Below, piece after piece: positions 62,673 to 64,000 of a stretch of 64,000 nucleotides of DNA (the first letter of the stretch is position 1; the number at the start of each line of letters is the position of its first letter). Both the position numbers and the translations under genes were made by a program. The stretch is from Jiangella gansuensis DSM 44835. Lineage in GTDB: Bacteria > Actinomycetota > Actinomycetes > Jiangellales > Jiangellaceae. The notes beneath the pieces were generated by a model, which made no database searches, had not been told where the DNA came from, and worked only from the letters and a program-made list of their open reading frames with translations. Location: assembly GCF_000515395.1 (NCBI RefSeq), contig NZ_KI911782.1, positions 1,093,090 through 1,157,089 of the forward strand. The letters are read 5' to 3'.

Positions 62673-62746
62673 GCCCCCGTAGCCCAATCGGCAGAGGCAT
62701 CGGCCTTAAAATCCGAACAGTGTCGGTTCGAACCCGACCGGGGGCA
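62673..62746 (+). tRNA. Class-I-shaped tRNA with UAA anticodon (nominal Leu), identity doubtful
   Basis: A 74-nt cloverleaf. Acceptor stem GCCCCCG/CGGGGGC with discriminator A; D-arm GCC...GGC with GG in the loop; anticodon loop CTTAAAA with anticodon TAA at 62707-62709; five-base variable loop; perfect T-arm GTCGG-TTCGAAC-CCGAC. Leu tRNAs normally have a long variable arm, which is absent. The top pair of the anticodon loop stem is a C-T mismatch. CCA is not encoded. A -10-like GATACT lies at 62659-62664. It may be a functional odd tRNA or a decaying one. Confidence 0.75.
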
Positions 62747-62861
62747 CGCGCAGGATGCACCCAAGCCCTGACCTGGTGCAGCTGTGTGATCGGCAGGAAG
62801 GACCACGCTCAGGGCCGCCTCGTCGTTCCGGTGGTGGATCGTGATCGTGAGCTCTGACATC

Positions 62862-62919
62862 ATCGGAACCCCGTTGGGCGTGCTGGCTTGCTGGTTGGTG
62901 GCGGCAAGGGGGTTCCGAT
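62862..62919. repeat. 11-bp inverted repeat in the spacer between the tRNA and mazF
   Basis: ATCGGAACCCC (62862-62872) and GGGGTTCCGAT (62909-62919) are exact inverse copies, 36 bp apart. The spacer 62747-62933 otherwise shows no credible gene. It may be a terminator for mazF or a trace of an element inserted beside the tRNA. Confidence 0.5.
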
Positions 62920-62933
62920 CGGACTGGGTCGGA

Positions 62934-63272
62934 TCACAGGTCGATGACACGTCGTAGTCCGGCGTCGACCGCGTTGAGTAGATTCTCCGGGAGATTGGTC
63001 CCAGTCGGTTCGATGACCGCCCGGTCGACCGTCATCGGCTGGGAGACGTTCACGACCGAGTCCTTCGGCAGGCCAGAGGCGAGTGCTGGCACGAAGACGT
63101 TACCGGGATGCCTCGCCAAGGCGGTGTTCGAGGTCACCGGAAGCACGATGACAGTCGAGATGCGGGACTTGTTGTAATGGTCGGACTGGACCACGATCGC
63201 GGGGCGTCGTTTGGCCGGCGCGCTGCCCCGTGGTTCGCCGAAGTCGACCCAGCACACCTCACCGCGTCGCAT
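62934..63272 (-). CDS. mazF: MazF-type endoribonuclease toxin
   Basis: A 112-residue PemK/MazF fold protein: MRRGEVCWVDFGEPRGSAPAKRRPAIVVQSDHYN at the N-terminus, then STVIVLPVTSN, GNVFVPA, and the SVVNVSQPMTVDRAVI stretch with the catalytic Arg/Thr region. It cleaves mRNA at short sequence motifs. ATG 63272 overlaps the antitoxin stop by one base (TGATG); GTG 63275 is an alternative. It is downstream of and co-transcribed with the antitoxin. Confidence 0.92.
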   Translation of the reverse strand: MRRGEVCWVDFGEPRGSAPAKRRPAIVVQSDHYNKSRISTVIVLPVTSNTALARHPGNVFVPALASGLPKDSVVNVSQPMTVDRAVIEPTGTNLPENLLNAVDAGLRRVIDL

Positions 63273-63520
63273 CACCACTCGTCGGACGCCTCGACCAGGT
63301 GGGTGTTCGCGGCTCTGCGCCACTCGGTGCTCTCGTCGCCGGGCTGGCCGACGTCATCGATGGCGTGGTCGATCTGCGCGGTCAGCTCCGCGCCGTCGAG
63401 CTCGTCGGCGTAGTGCTCGGCGGCGCGCCGGTAGAACTCCGACCGCGTCATCCCGTGCTTCTGGGCGATGCGGTCGAAGCGCATGGCCGCGTGGTCCGGG
63501 AGGCTGATCGCTGTCTTCAT
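63272..63520 (-). CDS. mazE: MazE-type ribbon-helix-helix antitoxin
   Basis: An 82-residue protein. The N-terminus MKTAISLPDHAAMRFDRIAQKHGMTRSEFYRRAAEHYADEL is a ribbon-helix-helix domain (strand KTAISLP, then two helices) of the MazE type paired with actinobacterial MazF. The acidic C-terminus neutralises the toxin. Before the ATG the minus strand reads TACCGT then six bases, compatible with a leaderless promoter. Confidence 0.88.
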   Translation of the reverse strand: MKTAISLPDHAAMRFDRIAQKHGMTRSEFYRRAAEHYADELDGAELTAQIDHAIDDVGQPGDESTEWRRAANTHLVEASDEW

Positions 63521-63714
63521 GCCACCACGGTATAACTTTTCCTACCCCGGATGCCACAGGCGTGGTCCGGCGGTGATCGTCGTAGACCCCTGTCCGGAAT
63601 CGTTCGGGTTCGTTCTCTCGGGCGGTCTGCCCACGGACGATCGTGGAGTCCGGTGACACCGGCCGTCGAAGCGCCGAGACCGACGGGACGGCCACGAAGG
63701 AGAGGAACAGTCAA

Positions 63715-63924
63715 GTGAAGAGGATGCTCAAGCGTGGCATCGCGTCCGTGGTCCTTGCCGGCGGCTTGGCTCTGGGCGTCGCGGGCGCGGCGGCCGCGTA
63801 CCCGGGGACGGACGACGGGATCTTCCCGCCGCCCGAGCCGCCGATCATCGTGGACCCGGGCCGCCCCGGGCCCGACGTCGGCATCTATCCGCCGCCGGAG
63901 CCTCCCATCAGGATGCCGTTGTAA
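63715..63924 (+). CDS. Small secreted proline-rich protein
   Basis: A 69-residue protein with signal peptide (LKRGIASVVLAGGLALGVAGAAAAY, cleavage after AAA). The mature peptide of about 42 residues is built from two near-identical units, DDGIFPPPEPPII and DVGIYPPPEPPIR, joined by VDPGRPGP. GAAGGAGAGG precedes the GTG with about eight bases spacing. No cysteines are present. No family is recognised; the polyproline units suggest an extended cell-wall or protein-binding peptide. Nothing is seen in the last 76 bases of the window. Confidence 0.72.
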   Translation: MKRMLKRGIASVVLAGGLALGVAGAAAAYPGTDDGIFPPPEPPIIVDPGRPGPDVGIYPPPEPPIRMPL

Positions 63925-64000
63925 CCGGACACGAGCATCTCGCCGAGAGCCGACGACACCGGGCAGACAGCGCATCAGCCTGGTGCCGTCCTGGCGCGGG

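Noticed and set aside
62673-62746. Calling the tRNA a normal tRNA-Leu
   Set aside because: The variable loop is five bases; class II Leu tRNAs have a long arm, so only the anticodon, not the identity, is asserted.
62618-62950. 110-codon minus-strand frame through the tRNA
   Set aside because: It crosses the tRNA gene in antisense and matches no family I recognise.

Overview
The window is a 64-kb piece of a high-GC actinomycete chromosome. Support for this includes the near-universal G/C third positions, frequent GTG/TTG starts, ATGA/GTGA stop-start overlaps, TetR- and LacI-rich regulation, an F420-type PPOX protein, and the actinobacterial gene block mfd - SurA-like lipoprotein - mazG ... 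eno - ftsB - DUF501 - ppx. The lineage cannot be fixed more closely by reading. No prophage, CRISPR array, rRNA or replication origin was seen. The window starts inside one gene.

Layout. 0-10 kb: end of an unidentified gene, a family-2 glycosyltransferase, a small secreted protein, a lysyl-oxidase-like lipoprotein, a TetR-controlled DrrAB-type ABC exporter, a glutathione-independent formaldehyde dehydrogenase, a sigma-like protein of unknown role behind an array of CTTGCCCG boxes, an APS kinase with a degenerate sulfurylase-like N-terminus, and a TetR/PPOX pair sharing clear operators. 10-16 kb: NAD(P)-binding protein, threonine catabolism (tdh-kbl), a VapBC toxin-antitoxin pair and an MMPL transporter. 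16.4-24.1 kb: M20 peptidase divergent from an overlapping GNAT - SIS - N-succinylamino acid racemase-like - permease - class A serine hydrolase - D-aminoacylase operon. Together these look like a D-amino-acid to L-amino-acid conversion and N-acyl-D-amino-acid salvage pathway. 24-30 kb: a second MMPL transporter, a PhoD phosphatase with a discoidin-domain partner, and a second VapBC.

30-48.4 kb carries the conserved housekeeping block. It is split between mazG and eno by about 9.7 kb of accessory DNA holding an ISL3 transposase remnant, inverted repeats, a zinc-ribbon/P-loop kinase pair, a TetR/membrane-protein pair, and a LacI - CUT1 ABC - GH39 glycosidase operon. 48.5-58.7 kb: a Tat-secreted protein, type-5 uracil-DNA glycosylase, and a peptide-type ABC operon with a CocE/NonD hydrolase and its own TetR. 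58.7-64 kb: NDH-2 behind a textbook Rex site, cyclopropane synthase-like methyltransferase, ACT-domain regulator, peptide deformylase, a short-armed tRNA with a UAA anticodon, MazEF, and a small proline-rich secreted protein.

Two repeat families deserve attention. One is a 72-bp element with an internal hairpin, present in five copies (16371, 35839, 36201, 38496, 50656); two of these bracket the ISL3 remnant in inverted orientation. The other is a near-perfect 49-bp palindrome placed just after stop codons at 26526 and 49694. Regulatory palindromes are unusually legible throughout, so several regulator-target pairs can be proposed from sequence alone.
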